In this document: piece after piece, positions 1 through 7,476 of the stretch
How positions within the stretch are numbered: position 1 is the first letter of the stretch
How the letters are laid out: each line of letters begins with the position of its first letter
Source of the DNA: JAFGJQ01 sp052034525
GTDB taxonomy: Bacteria > Planctomycetota > Phycisphaerae > UBA1845
Length of the DNA stretch: 27,220 bases
Direction of reading: 5' to 3'
Assembly: GCA_052034525.1 (NCBI GenBank)
Contig: JBPOIK010000127.1
Coordinates: forward strand, 1-27,220
Notes under the pieces: model-generated
Databases searched by the model: none
Seen by the model: only the letters and a program-made list of their open reading frames with translations
What the model was told of the DNA's origin: nothing
Program-made: the position numbers and the translations under genes

Positions 1-351
1 GGGTCGCGATGCGACCCATCTGCCCCAGGCAGAAGCGTCGTGTCAAGGGTCTGTCCACCATAATAATACCGCGTGATCTCCACCTGCGCCCCGCCGGAAT
101 CCACAATCTTCTCGATTCGACGCCCCATGGCGTCGTACGTGAAGGCAATGTGGGCCGTACCGGACGGTTCCGGGGCCGCGGAACCGGCGGGCGGCGGCTC
201 GGGGTCGCCCAGGCCGTCACCGAGGTTCAGGTATTCGTAGGCGCCCATGTCGACCCGGGGGCAGATAGAGGTGGACCGGGTCGCCGTACCGGCCATTGGG
301 AGTGGCCGGGTCGTCGATGAGTCGAAGCCTCCTGCCAAGCTCCAGCGACAG
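1..351 (-). pseudogene. Frame-broken remnant: choice-of-anchor Q end motif joined to an RHS-repeat segment, runs off left edge
   Basis: Reading leftwards, one frame gives LIDDPATPNGRYGDP (about 320-275). Another frame, entered by about 254, gives VDMGAYEY, then a Pro/Ala linker, then FTYDAMGRRIEKI and ITRYYYGGQ, and stays open to base 1. The pair DDPxTP...VDMGAYEY is typical of the C-terminal end of parallel-beta-helix, choice-of-anchor Q proteins. YDAMGRR-x(n)-TRYYY is the classic RHS/YD repeat signature. The two halves of the anchor-Q motif lie in different frames, so a one-base indel near 255-275 is likely: either genuine decay or a sequencing error. No start codon with a ribosome site fits the front end. 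The downstream RHS core, and any toxin tip, would lie outside the window. The family assignment is fairly secure. The pseudogene status is inferred. Confidence 0.55.
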
Positions 352-386
352 GCAGCGCGAAATCTGTGGGCGCTCGAAGCAGGCAA

Positions 387-845
387 TCACCATTGGGACA
401 ATCGGCCACCCTGTCTGCCCTGATTCTGCAACTGAGCCGTACTCTCGCCAGAGTCCTCTCCGTATTTCAGGTGGGGCCAGATGTCCGGGTCAACATAGTA
501 CAGATCTTTCCCCAGAAGTCGTAGAGGGACACGTTGGGCGTCCGTTCCGTCTGGCGCGACCCACACCGTCCAGGTGGCTGGATCGCGGGTAGACACATGC
601 AGTTCCCAGATAGTCCCACCCTGGTCATGGAATCGTACCGTTGGCGGGAAATCGTATCTTCGGGGGGTTTCCCCCGGGTGTCCGCCGCGGAGGACGGCCA
701 GTGTGAGTCTTGACGATACCCCAGCGGCGGGGGCGCTGTAGATTTCCTTGGTCATTGGTGGGTCCATAGGACCGCAACCAGGGAATCCGACCCCACCTGA
801 CACCAAGACCAAGACGGACAGCATCGATTTTCTTCTATATTTCAT
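387..845 (-). CDS. Small hypothetical lipoprotein-like protein
   Basis: This encodes 152 residues from the ATG at 845. I prefer that start to an in-frame ATG 32 codons upstream (941) because it opens a secretion signal at once: MKYRRKS, then a hydrophobic stretch LSVLVLVSGGVG ending in FPGC. Cys24 would be the lipidated residue, although Pro at -2 and Phe at -3 make a poor lipobox. The mature part is polar and shows motifs such as TIWELHVSTRDP and DLYYVDPDIWP. It has no membrane segment and no family I recognise. There is no clear Shine-Dalgarno site. The gene sits downstream of the outer-membrane protein gene, separated by that gene's terminator, and just upstream of the RHS remnant. The function is unknown. 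An envelope location is inferred. Confidence 0.55.
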   Translation of the reverse strand: MKYRRKSMLSVLVLVSGGVGFPGCGPMDPPMTKEIYSAPAAGVSSRLTLAVLRGGHPGETPRRYDFPPTVRFHDQGGTIWELHVSTRDPATWTVWVAPDGTDAQRVPLRLLGKDLYYVDPDIWPHLKYGEDSGESTAQLQNQGRQGGRLSQW

Positions 846-903
846 GACTTTGTCGTGGTTCCGCGCGAAATGGAAAATCGCCGCGCCTGAGCTGTGTATG
901 CGT

Positions 904-918
904 GGGAGAACGTCTCCC
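904..918. repeat. Small perfect hairpin upstream of the lipoprotein gene
   Basis: GGGAGA (904-909) and TCTCCC (913-918) form a perfect 6-bp inverted repeat with a 3-base loop. It lies about 59 bases upstream of the 845 start codon. It could be part of a 5' leader or an operator. There is no U-tract, so it is not an obvious terminator. Confidence 0.35.
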
Positions 919-1031
919 GGGCTCGCACGCCAGCCTAACACCAGTCCGCGACCTCAATCAAGAAACTCCGCGACAGGTCACAGCGCCGGCCCCCTCGTCA
1001 ACCGTCCGGGACGCCTCCCGGCCCGCGCACA

Positions 1032-1084
1032 AAACAGCATCGCCGCCGCGCCGGTTGAGTACCGTTCCGACGCAGCGGCGATGC
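1032..1084 (-). terminator. Rho-independent-like terminator after the outer-membrane protein gene
   Basis: GCATCGCCGC (1037-1046) and GCGGCGATGC (1075-1084) form a perfect 10-bp inverted repeat. The 28-base loop contains a smaller CGGT/ACCG stem. On the minus strand the stem is followed at once by TGTTTTGTG, a short U-rich run. It starts 38 bases past the stop codon of the outer-membrane protein gene (1122), which is the expected place. Confidence 0.7.
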
Positions 1085-1121
1085 GCGTATTTCCGAACCG
1101 TCGCCGATCCAGGGCGGGCGA

Positions 1122-2339
1122 TCAGCCGCCCCACGACCAGCCGACGTTCATGCCGCCCCAGAATTCATCGTGGGCGACGTCATCGTGGCGCACACTCGAG
1201 AAGGCGCTCTGATAGTACAGAAACGCTCCGATGGTGATGTCGCCGATGGACTCCGGCAACTGCAGGAGCGGCCGGATGTTGTACCGAGCGGAGAACCCGT
1301 ACTGGACGAAGGCCAACCGGGTGGAGGGCGAGGTGTCCGTGCCGGCCAGCTCATGGAGATACCGATGGTCCGCGCCCAGCGTCACCGAGGGCCGCAGCGT
1401 GAAGTTCTCGAAAAGCGGGAAGTCATGGTAGACGCCCAATTCCCCATAGCAGGCGCCGCCGGACCGGCGCGTGTCCTGGGCAAAGAACAGCCACGGGTTC
1501 AACACGCCCTTGTCGTTGTCCGGGAACAGCCACTTCCACATCCAGGCATCATTGTGCTCGAACTTCAGCCACCATTCCTGTGAGTTGAAATCACTGTGGT
1601 TGGCGTAGGAGAAGAACGAATAGCCCAGCGAGAACGTGGTCGCGATCGGCTCCACGTAATACTGCCACCAGATATGGTAATCTGCTTCCTGGAAGTTCTG
1701 CCCGCCGTGAACCGGGTCCAGACCCTTCTGGCCGGCGAACCAGTCCAGCAGTGTGGCGAAGTGGAACTCGCCGTACTGGCCCTTCGGCTGACCGAACAAC
1801 CGCGCGATATCCAGCCCGAGATCCATGGTCAGGAAATGATTCAGATCTTCGCGACCCTCACCACAATACTCCGATTGGTTCACGCCGCGGAAAATGTCAT
1901 CCGTCGCCAGCGTGTAGTTGATGGCAAAGCTCACCGGGGACTCGCCGCCGACCGGTTTCTCGTCGTATGTGGTGACCTGGGTCTGCTCATACACCGGCTC
2001 CGGCTCGACGTATGGCGGCGGCTCGACCGGCGGCGGGGGCGGCGGAGGTGGGGGTGGAGGCGGAGGCGGGGCCGGTGGCTCCGCCGGTTCGGCCGGTTCA
2101 ACAGGTGGAGGCTTGGGCGGTCCGCCGTTGCCCTCCGCCTGCTTGGGCGGGCCTCCGTTGCCTTCGGCCCGCCGGGCCACATCGACCGGCGGCAGAGAAA
2201 CGGATGTCGAAGCATCCGCCACCATCCATTCCTGGCCTTCGCCGGGGGTCGCCATCGGGTCGGCCGAGACCACGCCTGCCCACGCAATGACTCCCAACGC
2301 CATCACGATTGAGACGCCAACTCGCTTGGATACGAACAT
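1122..2339 (-). CDS. Outer-membrane beta-barrel (porin-like) protein with proline-rich linker
   Basis: This encodes 405 residues. The start is supported by AAGGAG seven bases upstream of the ATG. Residues 1-26 are a Sec signal peptide ending VSA. Two tandem AEGNGGPPK units follow (58-66 and 68-76), then an acidic Pro/Glu stretch with 14 consecutive prolines (91-104). From about residue 137 the sequence alternates polar and aromatic residues in beta-barrel style (SFAINYTLATDDIFRGVNQS, YHIWWQYYVEP, FSLGYSFFSYANH) and ends GMNVGWSWGG. The opening TLATDDIFRGVNQS recalls the TorF-family putative porins, whose first strand usually reads like TTDYVFRGxSQ. I infer an outer-membrane barrel held away from, or linked to, the cell wall by the rigid poly-Pro arm. 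The substrate is unknown. It appears to be transcribed alone, with its own terminator. Confidence 0.75.
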   Translation of the reverse strand: MFVSKRVGVSIVMALGVIAWAGVVSADPMATPGEGQEWMVADASTSVSLPPVDVARRAEGNGGPPKQAEGNGGPPKPPPVEPAEPAEPPAPPPPPPPPPPPPPPVEPPPYVEPEPVYEQTQVTTYDEKPVGGESPVSFAINYTLATDDIFRGVNQSEYCGEGREDLNHFLTMDLGLDIARLFGQPKGQYGEFHFATLLDWFAGQKGLDPVHGGQNFQEADYHIWWQYYVEPIATTFSLGYSFFSYANHSDFNSQEWWLKFEHNDAWMWKWLFPDNDKGVLNPWLFFAQDTRRSGGACYGELGVYHDFPLFENFTLRPSVTLGADHRYLHELAGTDTSPSTRLAFVQYGFSARYNIRPLLQLPESIGDITIGAFLYYQSAFSSVRHDDVAHDEFWGGMNVGWSWGG

Positions 2340-2932
2340 TGCTTGTCTCCTTCCGCACGGTCCGGCCGTGCGCCGTCATTAGGCCTCATTCCTGCAGCGG
2401 CAGGATGATGTCCGATACAGAAACCGCCGACCGTTCGGATCGTGCGCGGGATGATCCCCAACGCATTCTCCCGAGTGCCGGCCTCGCCCCACCGGGCACG
2501 CAAGCGTGCGGCGGTTCAGACCCGCCGCCGCGACTCCGGGACAAAACACCCCGGATCTTCATGCGCGCAGCACGGCAGACTCTTATGTTCTGTTCGCTCT
2601 GCTCGTGAGGTCGGGTGTCCGGCCTCCGATTCTCACAGAACAAATGGTCCGAATAATCCTGATCTTCGTGCCCGCAGGCCCCAGCTTGACCGCCTGTCTG
2701 GCCGGCCTCCGGGCGGAAAACGCCTATTACCTATATCGGTCCGCGCCCGTTTGCAAGAGCCATCCGATTTTCTCGGACCTTGCCGCCCATGCACCTGCGA
2801 GCTCGCCCTCATAAAATTACAGTTCCAATGGATTTTTGTGTTGATTGCTGTATTTGCCAAATCAATCCGTGTAACCGGGGGAGCGGACTGGATTGGTGGT
2901 TGGGCGGTCGGCAGGAGGCCTGGGGGAGCGTG

Positions 2933-2961
2933 TTTCAACAAGCGCCGGATGCGTGTTGAAA
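2933..2961. repeat. Perfect 8-bp inverted repeat upstream of cheW (possible operator or RNA hairpin)
   Basis: TTTCAACA (2933-2940) and TGTTGAAA (2954-2961) are exact reverse complements with a 13-base spacer. They lie about 200 bases before the cheW start and about 60 bases after the AT-rich patch. The AT-rich arms are out of place in GC-rich DNA and look more like a protein-binding dyad than a terminator. Confidence 0.45.
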
Positions 2962-3056
2962 TCACAAGGACAGAGTCCGTTCGACCGATACAGCGTCAGA
3001 GCGACGGGGCCTCCGGGCACGTCGGGGCGGCGTCCAAACGGGGTTCCCGCGGGGGT

Positions 3057-3077
3057 TGCGATCTGCGGAAGATCGCA
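3057..3077 (+). repeat. Hairpin in the che operon leader
   Basis: TGCGATC (3057-3063) pairs perfectly with GATCGCA (3071-3077) across a 7-base loop, about 80 bases upstream of the cheW start. No U-tract follows. Confidence 0.4.
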
Positions 3078-3110
3078 TCCGCGCTGGCGACGTGTTTCGG
3101 CCGGGTCGCC

Positions 3111-3126
3111 CGGCGCCACAGCGCCG
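3111..3126 (+). repeat. Tight GC hairpin just before the cheW ribosome site
   Basis: CGGCGC (3111-3116) and GCGCCG (3121-3126) pair perfectly around the tetraloop CACA. The hairpin ends about 16 bases before the AAAGGTG ribosome site. If transcribed it would be very stable and could affect mRNA lifetime or translation of the first che gene. Confidence 0.4.
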
Positions 3127-3156
3127 ATGGCACCTGCCGAGAAAGGTGAACGCAGC

Positions 3157-3717
3157 ATGACCGGAATCAGTTCTATCTCCCAAGCGCACCTAACGGATAC
3201 GGGGCAGGATCATGGCGGCAAGTATCTGACGTTCAGACTGGCCGACGAAGAGTACGGCGTGGAGATTCTGAAGGTCCGTGAAATCATCGGCGTGATGGGA
3301 ATCACGTCCGTACCGCGCATGCCCGAATACATGAAGGGCGTGATCAACCTGCGCGGCAAGGTGATTCCGGTGATCGATCTCCGGCTGAAGTTCAATCTGA
3401 ACGAGATTGAGTACACCGATCAGACCTGCATCATCGTCGTAGATGTGGGTCGCGAAATCGGCATCATCGTAGACACGGTGTCCGAAGTGCTGGACGTCGG
3501 GAGGGAGGCCATTGAGCCCCCACCTTCGATGGGCGGGTCGCTGGACACGACCTTCATCCTCGGCATGGGGAAGGTGGGTGACAGTGTGAAGATTCTCCTG
3601 GACGTGGACCGTGTGCTCACTGGTGACGACGTGTACATCGAGCAGGCGACCCGCGTCGACGACAGTGCCCCTGCGGAGACTGCCGATCCGGCGGAGTCGC
3701 CCGGCCGAAGCGCGTAG
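3157..3717 (+). CDS. cheW: Chemotaxis adaptor protein CheW (copy 1)
   Basis: This encodes 186 residues from the ATG at 3157, with AAAGGTG eight bases upstream. An upstream in-frame ATG at 2893 is rejected because it adds about 88 residues of non-CheW sequence and lacks a ribosome site. CheW couples receptors to CheA at the membrane array. The CheW fold is recognisable throughout: KYLTFRLADEEYGVEIL, then the conserved MKGVINLRGKVIPVIDLR, then TCIIVVDV and a closing GMGKVGDSVKILLDVDRVL. A charged tail of about 25 residues follows. It opens a ten-gene che operon. Its core is very close to the second CheW at 6384, so the pair probably arose by duplication. The two may favour different receptors or different CheA sites. 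Confidence 0.93.
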   Translation: MTGISSISQAHLTDTGQDHGGKYLTFRLADEEYGVEILKVREIIGVMGITSVPRMPEYMKGVINLRGKVIPVIDLRLKFNLNEIEYTDQTCIIVVDVGREIGIIVDTVSEVLDVGREAIEPPPSMGGSLDTTFILGMGKVGDSVKILLDVDRVLTGDDVYIEQATRVDDSAPAETADPAESPGRSA

Positions 3718-3733
3718 GAAGCGCGGTTTGGCG

Positions 3734-3748
3734 CGACGCTTGGCGTCG
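3734..3748 (+). repeat. Intercistronic hairpin between cheW and cheA
   Basis: CGACGC (3734-3739) and GCGTCG (3743-3748) pair perfectly around TTG, 16 bases after the cheW stop and within the only sizeable gap in the operon (143 bases). No U-run follows. It may stabilise the cheW mRNA 3' end or tune cheA expression. Confidence 0.35.
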
Positions 3749-3860
3749 GAGCGGATGCGCCGGGTCCGGCCCGCCAGGCAAATCGCTCCCATCCGCTGCC
3801 GCGGCGGCGATCCGACAGGGTCGGTTTGACAACCCTGGTTTGTCGACTTTTGGGTGAGGC

Positions 3861-6365
3861 ATGAACCAAGCGGAAGGTAACCCGGAATCCCTGGCAATCC
3901 TGGTGGAGAAGCTCTCCTCGGCGGCCGCCAAGGCGGAAGTGGACGCCCTGGCCGTGCTGGCCAAGATGCATGGGTGGACGGAGGCAATCTGCCATGCCAC
4001 TCACGTCGCCGGCCCGGTGCCCTGTGTGGCGGCATGGGAGACGGCGCGGCGGCTGACGCAGCAGTTGGAGTCGCTGATCCTGGGGGACGCGCAGGATGCG
4101 CCGGCGATGCTGGCCCAGGTGATCGAGGGGGTCAACACACTGAGCCGGCTGGTCGCGGCGATGCCGCCGGCCAGCCATGAACAGACTGCGACAGAAGGGA
4201 TTGCTCCAGACGCGGCGGCGGACACACCAGCCGCTGCGGGCGTGGCGCCTGAGCCGGCCCCGGCGGTCGACGCGCGCGGCGGGGCGCAACCGGAACCCGC
4301 CAGGGTCGAACCGACGCCGGTGGAAGAGCCTGCGCCGGAGGCCGGCGCGGTGGAACCTTCGATTGTCGATGAACCTCCGTATGTGTCGGAACCGCTGATC
4401 CTCAACAAGAAAGAGGAGGAATTCCTCAAGGCATTCGTCGAGGAGGCTCGCGAGCACATCGAATCCATCGAGGCGGCCCTGCTGGAGGTGGAGCGCGACG
4501 CGCAGAATGAGGCCCATATCGACGATCTGTTTCGGCCGTTCCACACCATCAAGGGCATGGCCGGTTTCCTGAATCTGCGCGACGTGAACTGCCTGACCCA
4601 TGAAGCGGAGACGCTTCTGGACCAGTGCCGCAAAGGGAAGCGCGAGATCACGCCGGGACTGATCGACACGACGTTCGACGTCGTGGACATTCTCCGGGCC
4701 CAGATCGGTTCGCTGGCGGCCCACCTGGCCGAACCGGTCGAAGGCGCGGTTCCCCAGCCTCCCGTGTCGAAGATGATCGGGAAACTCCGCCAGATCAACG
4801 CGTTCCGGATTGAGCCGGAGGGTCGGATTCCCCCCGCGTCCGAGCCGGGCCAGTCGCTGGGAGAGACGCTGGTGGCACAGGGGGTCACATCGCGTGAGGC
4901 GATTGATGCGGCCCTCGCGGCCCAGCAGAGCACGGCGGCCGGCCGCAAGGTCGGCGAGATTCTGATCGAAAGCGGAGTGGCCACCGCCCGGCAGGTGAAT
5001 CAGGCACTGCGGTCCCAGGCCCAGGATGCGGCCGAGCCGGCCGCCGCCGCCCGGAGCGGGCCGGTGGGCGATCAGTCGGTGCGGATCGAGACGGCCAAGC
5101 TGGACGCGTTGGTGGACATGGTGGGCGAGCTGGTCATCGCCCAGACGCAGGTCAGCTCCAACACGCAGATCAAGGACGACCCCAAGCTCGCCAAGAACGT
5201 GGGCCAGGTGACGAAGATCGTGCGCGACGTCCAGGAAGTGGCCATGGCGATGCGGATGGTGCCCATCGGCCCCACGTTCCAGAAAATGGCCCGCCTGGTG
5301 CGTGACGTCTCCCGCAAGGCGGGCAAGCAGGTCAACCTGGCGATTTCGGGGGAAGACACCGAACTGGACAAGAACGTCATTCAGCAGATCGGCGATCCTC
5401 TGGTGCATATGGTCCGCAACGCGGTGGACCACGGCATCGAAACGCCCGAGGTCCGCCGCGCGGCGGGCAAGCCGGAGATCGGCGTCGTTCACCTGGCCGC
5501 CTCACACCAGGGAGGCAACATCGCGATCGAGATCCGCGACGACGGCAAAGGGCTGGATCCGGCCGGCCTGTTCCGCAAGGCCGTGGAAAAGGGCGTGGTG
5601 GAACCGAGCGCCGAATTGTCGGACCAGGAGATCTTCTCGCTCATCTTCGCGCCCGGCTTCTCCACGGCGGAAACGGTGACGGATATTTCCGGCCGCGGCG
5701 TGGGGATGGATGTGGTGAAGCGGAACATCGAGCAGTTGCGGGGCCGGGTGGACATCCGGTCGGAGCGGGGCAAAGGCAGTTCGTTCACGATTTGTCTGCC
5801 GCTGACCCTGGCCATCATCGACGGCATGGTGGTGCGCGTGGGCACGGAGCGCTTCATCATCCAGACGATCACCATTGAGCAGTCCCTGCGCCCGACGGCG
5901 AAGGCGATCACGACCGTGCAGCATCGGGGCGAGGTGCTGAACAACCGCGGACGGCTGATTCCGCTGATCCAGCTTGGACAGCTTTTCGGCCTGACGGATC
6001 GGATCGACCCCTGCTCCGCCATGGTGGTCATCGCGCACTGCGAAGGCCGGCTGATCGGCCTGGTCGTCGAGCAACTGATCGGGCAGCAACAGGTGGTGAT
6101 CAAGACGCTGGGCGAGCGTTTCGAGAAGCTGCGCGGCATTTCCGGAGCGGCCATTCTGGGCGACGGCCGCGTGGGTCTGATTCTGGAGATGAGCGGGTTG
6201 TACGCCGCGTATCAGGAATTGCGCATGCCGAAGCGACGAGGCAGGTCTGCCGTCGAGACCTGCGGTCAGGACGCCCCGGCTCTGGAGCCGCCGGAGATGT
6301 CCGCGACCCCGGCTTCGCGCGGCACGTTGGAGTCGACACCGACGGCGGAACTCATGCCGGTTTGA
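3861..6365 (+). CDS. cheA: Chemotaxis histidine kinase CheA with an inserted MshEN-like tandem repeat
   Basis: This encodes 834 residues. GGTGAGG precedes the ATG. CheA autophosphorylates and passes phosphate to CheY and CheB. Domains in order: an uncharacterised helical N-terminus (about 1-100), a Pro/Ala/Glu linker (110-180), and an HPt domain with the FHTIKGMAGF motif and phosphoacceptor His228. Then comes a paired 24-residue repeat, SLGETLVAQGVTSREAIDAA... (332-355) and KVGEILIESGVATARQVNQA... (363-386). The dimerisation and kinase domains follow (about 405-650), with N-box HMVRNAVDHG (516-525), G1 DDGKGL (560-565) and G2 GRGVGMDVV (611-619). A CheW-like P5 domain (650-785) and a loose tail close the protein. 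No typical P2 CheY-binding domain stands out. The paired repeat resembles the MshEN module of type II/IV pilus ATPases, which can bind c-di-GMP. Here the usual leading Arg residues are Ser and Lys. Confidence 0.95.
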   Translation: MNQAEGNPESLAILVEKLSSAAAKAEVDALAVLAKMHGWTEAICHATHVAGPVPCVAAWETARRLTQQLESLILGDAQDAPAMLAQVIEGVNTLSRLVAAMPPASHEQTATEGIAPDAAADTPAAAGVAPEPAPAVDARGGAQPEPARVEPTPVEEPAPEAGAVEPSIVDEPPYVSEPLILNKKEEEFLKAFVEEAREHIESIEAALLEVERDAQNEAHIDDLFRPFHTIKGMAGFLNLRDVNCLTHEAETLLDQCRKGKREITPGLIDTTFDVVDILRAQIGSLAAHLAEPVEGAVPQPPVSKMIGKLRQINAFRIEPEGRIPPASEPGQSLGETLVAQGVTSREAIDAALAAQQSTAAGRKVGEILIESGVATARQVNQALRSQAQDAAEPAAAARSGPVGDQSVRIETAKLDALVDMVGELVIAQTQVSSNTQIKDDPKLAKNVGQVTKIVRDVQEVAMAMRMVPIGPTFQKMARLVRDVSRKAGKQVNLAISGEDTELDKNVIQQIGDPLVHMVRNAVDHGIETPEVRRAAGKPEIGVVHLAASHQGGNIAIEIRDDGKGLDPAGLFRKAVEKGVVEPSAELSDQEIFSLIFAPGFSTAETVTDISGRGVGMDVVKRNIEQLRGRVDIRSERGKGSSFTICLPLTLAIIDGMVVRVGTERFIIQTITIEQSLRPTAKAITTVQHRGEVLNNRGRLIPLIQLGQLFGLTDRIDPCSAMVVIAHCEGRLIGLVVEQLIGQQQVVIKTLGERFEKLRGISGAAILGDGRVGLILEMSGLYAAYQELRMPKRRGRSAVETCGQDAPALEPPEMSATPASRGTLESTPTAELMPV

Positions 6366-6383
6366 CCGGCGGAGCGCAACGAG

Positions 6384-6947
6384 ATGAAGGCGATTGTGGA
6401 AGCGAATGCCGGCCCTCCGGCTTCCGCGAACGCGCACCGGACGGGAACCGTGCCGGGTGGAAAATTCCTGACCTTCCGCCTGCACGGGGAAGAGTTCGGC
6501 GTGGAGATTCTCCGGGTGGTGGAGATCATCGGCGTTCTGGACATCACGATCGTGCCGCATACGCAGGAGTTTGTCCGGGGCGTGATCAATCTGCGCGGAA
6601 AAGTGATTCCGGTGATCGATCTGCGCTCCAAGTTCGGCATGCCCGAGACGACCTACAACGACCAGACCTGCATCATCGTCGTGGACGTGGGAACACTCAT
6701 GGGAATCATCGTGGATACGGTGCAGGAAGTCCACGACATCGACAGCGCCGATATTGAGCCCCCACCGTCGCTGGGACGGGCCGTCAATGCGGATTTCATC
6801 CTGGGCATGGGGAAAGTCCGGGACGAGGTGAAAATTCTGCTGGATATCGATCGGGTGCTGAACGCCGAGGAACTCGTGGAGGTTCCCGAGCAGATCAGAC
6901 GTTCGGAGTCCGCTCGGGCGCCGAGCAGGCCCGTAAGCGTGAAGTAA
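6384..6947 (+). CDS. cheW: Chemotaxis adaptor protein CheW (copy 2)
   Basis: This encodes 187 residues. It starts 18 bases after cheA, with GGAG nine bases before the ATG. It has the same adaptor fold and job as the first CheW. The core matches copy 1 closely: GGKFLTFRL, EEFGVEIL, GVINLRGKVIPVIDLR, DQTCIIVVDV, MGIIVDTV, IEPPPSLG and FILGMGKV...VKILLD. The two differ mainly at the N-terminus, at the surface around residues 50-65, and in the tail. DNA identity also runs in long blocks, which suggests a fairly recent duplication or gene conversion. Having one CheW on each side of cheA allows dosage or receptor specialisation. Which of these applies cannot be told from sequence. Confidence 0.93.
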   Translation: MKAIVEANAGPPASANAHRTGTVPGGKFLTFRLHGEEFGVEILRVVEIIGVLDITIVPHTQEFVRGVINLRGKVIPVIDLRSKFGMPETTYNDQTCIIVVDVGTLMGIIVDTVQEVHDIDSADIEPPPSLGRAVNADFILGMGKVRDEVKILLDIDRVLNAEELVEVPEQIRRSESARAPSRPVSVK

Positions 6948-6954
6948 CGAACGA

Positions 6955-7476
6955 ATGGAGAATATGCCGGCGCACCGGGCGGCGGCATGGATGAAGCCAG
7001 TGGACCGAGTCGTTGACATCGCGGATTTTGCCGTCTCGAAGGATCCTCGAGACACGCTGGTCACCTATTCACTCGGCAGTTGCATCGGCCTGGCCATCTG
7101 GGATCCGCAGGCGAAGGTGGGCGGACTGCTGCATTACATGCTGCCGGAGTCGTCTCTTTCGCCGGAGAAGGCCAAGGCAAACCCGGCCATGTTCGCGGAC
7201 ACCGGGGTGCCGGCGCTGTTCCGAGCCGCGTACGAACTGGGCGCTACGAAAAAACGCATTGTGGTGAAAGTCGCCGGCGGTTCGCAGTTGCTGGACGAGA
7301 ACGGCACCTTCAACATCGGCAAGCGCAACTACATCATGCTGCGCAAGATCTTCTGGAAGAACGGCATTCTGATCGACAAGGAGGACGTCGGAGGTTCGAT
7401 CAGCCGGACGTTGCGGTTGCGATGCAACGAGGGCCGTTTGACCCTCAAGACCCGAGACGGGGAGCGTGAGTTGTGA
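6955..7476 (+). CDS. cheD: Chemoreceptor glutamine deamidase CheD (copy 1)
   Basis: This encodes 173 residues from the ATG at 6955. ATGs at 6964 and 6991 are also possible, and 6991 (MKPVDRVV) gives the usual CheD length. CheD deamidates glutamines on chemoreceptors, and in some bacteria it stimulates the CheC phosphatase. The family triad is complete: Thr37 and Cys43 in TYSLGSC and His60 in GGLLHYMLP, with the Cys-to-His spacing of 17 seen in the Thermotoga enzyme. The glycine-rich VKVAGGSQLL and GKRNYIMLRKI segments also fit. The stop codon overlaps the GTG start of the HDOD gene. This is one of two CheD genes in the operon, and of the two it has the more standard Thr position. Confidence 0.92.
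   Translation: MENMPAHRAAAWMKPVDRVVDIADFAVSKDPRDTLVTYSLGSCIGLAIWDPQAKVGGLLHYMLPESSLSPEKAKANPAMFADTGVPALFRAAYELGATKKRIVVKVAGGSQLLDENGTFNIGKRNYIMLRKIFWKNGILIDKEDVGGSISRTLRLRCNEGRLTLKTRDGEREL

Larger units (their letters stand above)
2340..3156. other. Gene-free divergent regulatory region (817 bp)
   Basis: No open frame here has both a ribosome site and a protein-like composition. The region separates the leftward porin-like gene from the rightward chemosensory operon, so it should hold both promoters. A distinctly AT-rich patch (about 2806-2873, with ATAAAATTAC and TTGATT...TATTTG) stands out from the GC-rich surroundings and is the likeliest promoter zone for the che operon. No hexamer pair is convincing enough to call. 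Downstream of the patch lie three perfect inverted repeats, listed separately. The ribosome site for cheW (AAAGGTG) is at 3142-3148. Confidence 0.5.

Noticed and set aside
1..845. RHS toxin with the lipoprotein as its immunity protein
   Set aside because: In RHS systems the immunity gene follows the toxin tip. Here the small gene is upstream of a broken RHS fragment, so the usual order does not hold.
2029..2070. G-rich plus-strand run as a possible G-quadruplex control element
   Set aside because: It is fully explained by the poly-proline codons of the porin-like gene on the other strand. A structural effect is possible but not supported.
2442..3149. Plus-strand open frame in the divergent region
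   Set aside because: Arg/Pro/Ser-rich translation without motifs, no ribosome site, and it contains the AT-rich patch and dyads expected of regulatory DNA.
3420..5492. Long open frame on the minus strand opposite cheW and cheA
   Set aside because: Its translation is His/Arg/Asp-rich with no domain, as expected from the antisense of a GC-rich gene. The plus strand has a complete CheA.
5502..7064. Long open frame on the minus strand opposite cheA and the second cheW
   Set aside because: Same antisense artefact: His/Arg-rich product without motifs, with well-supported che genes on the other strand.
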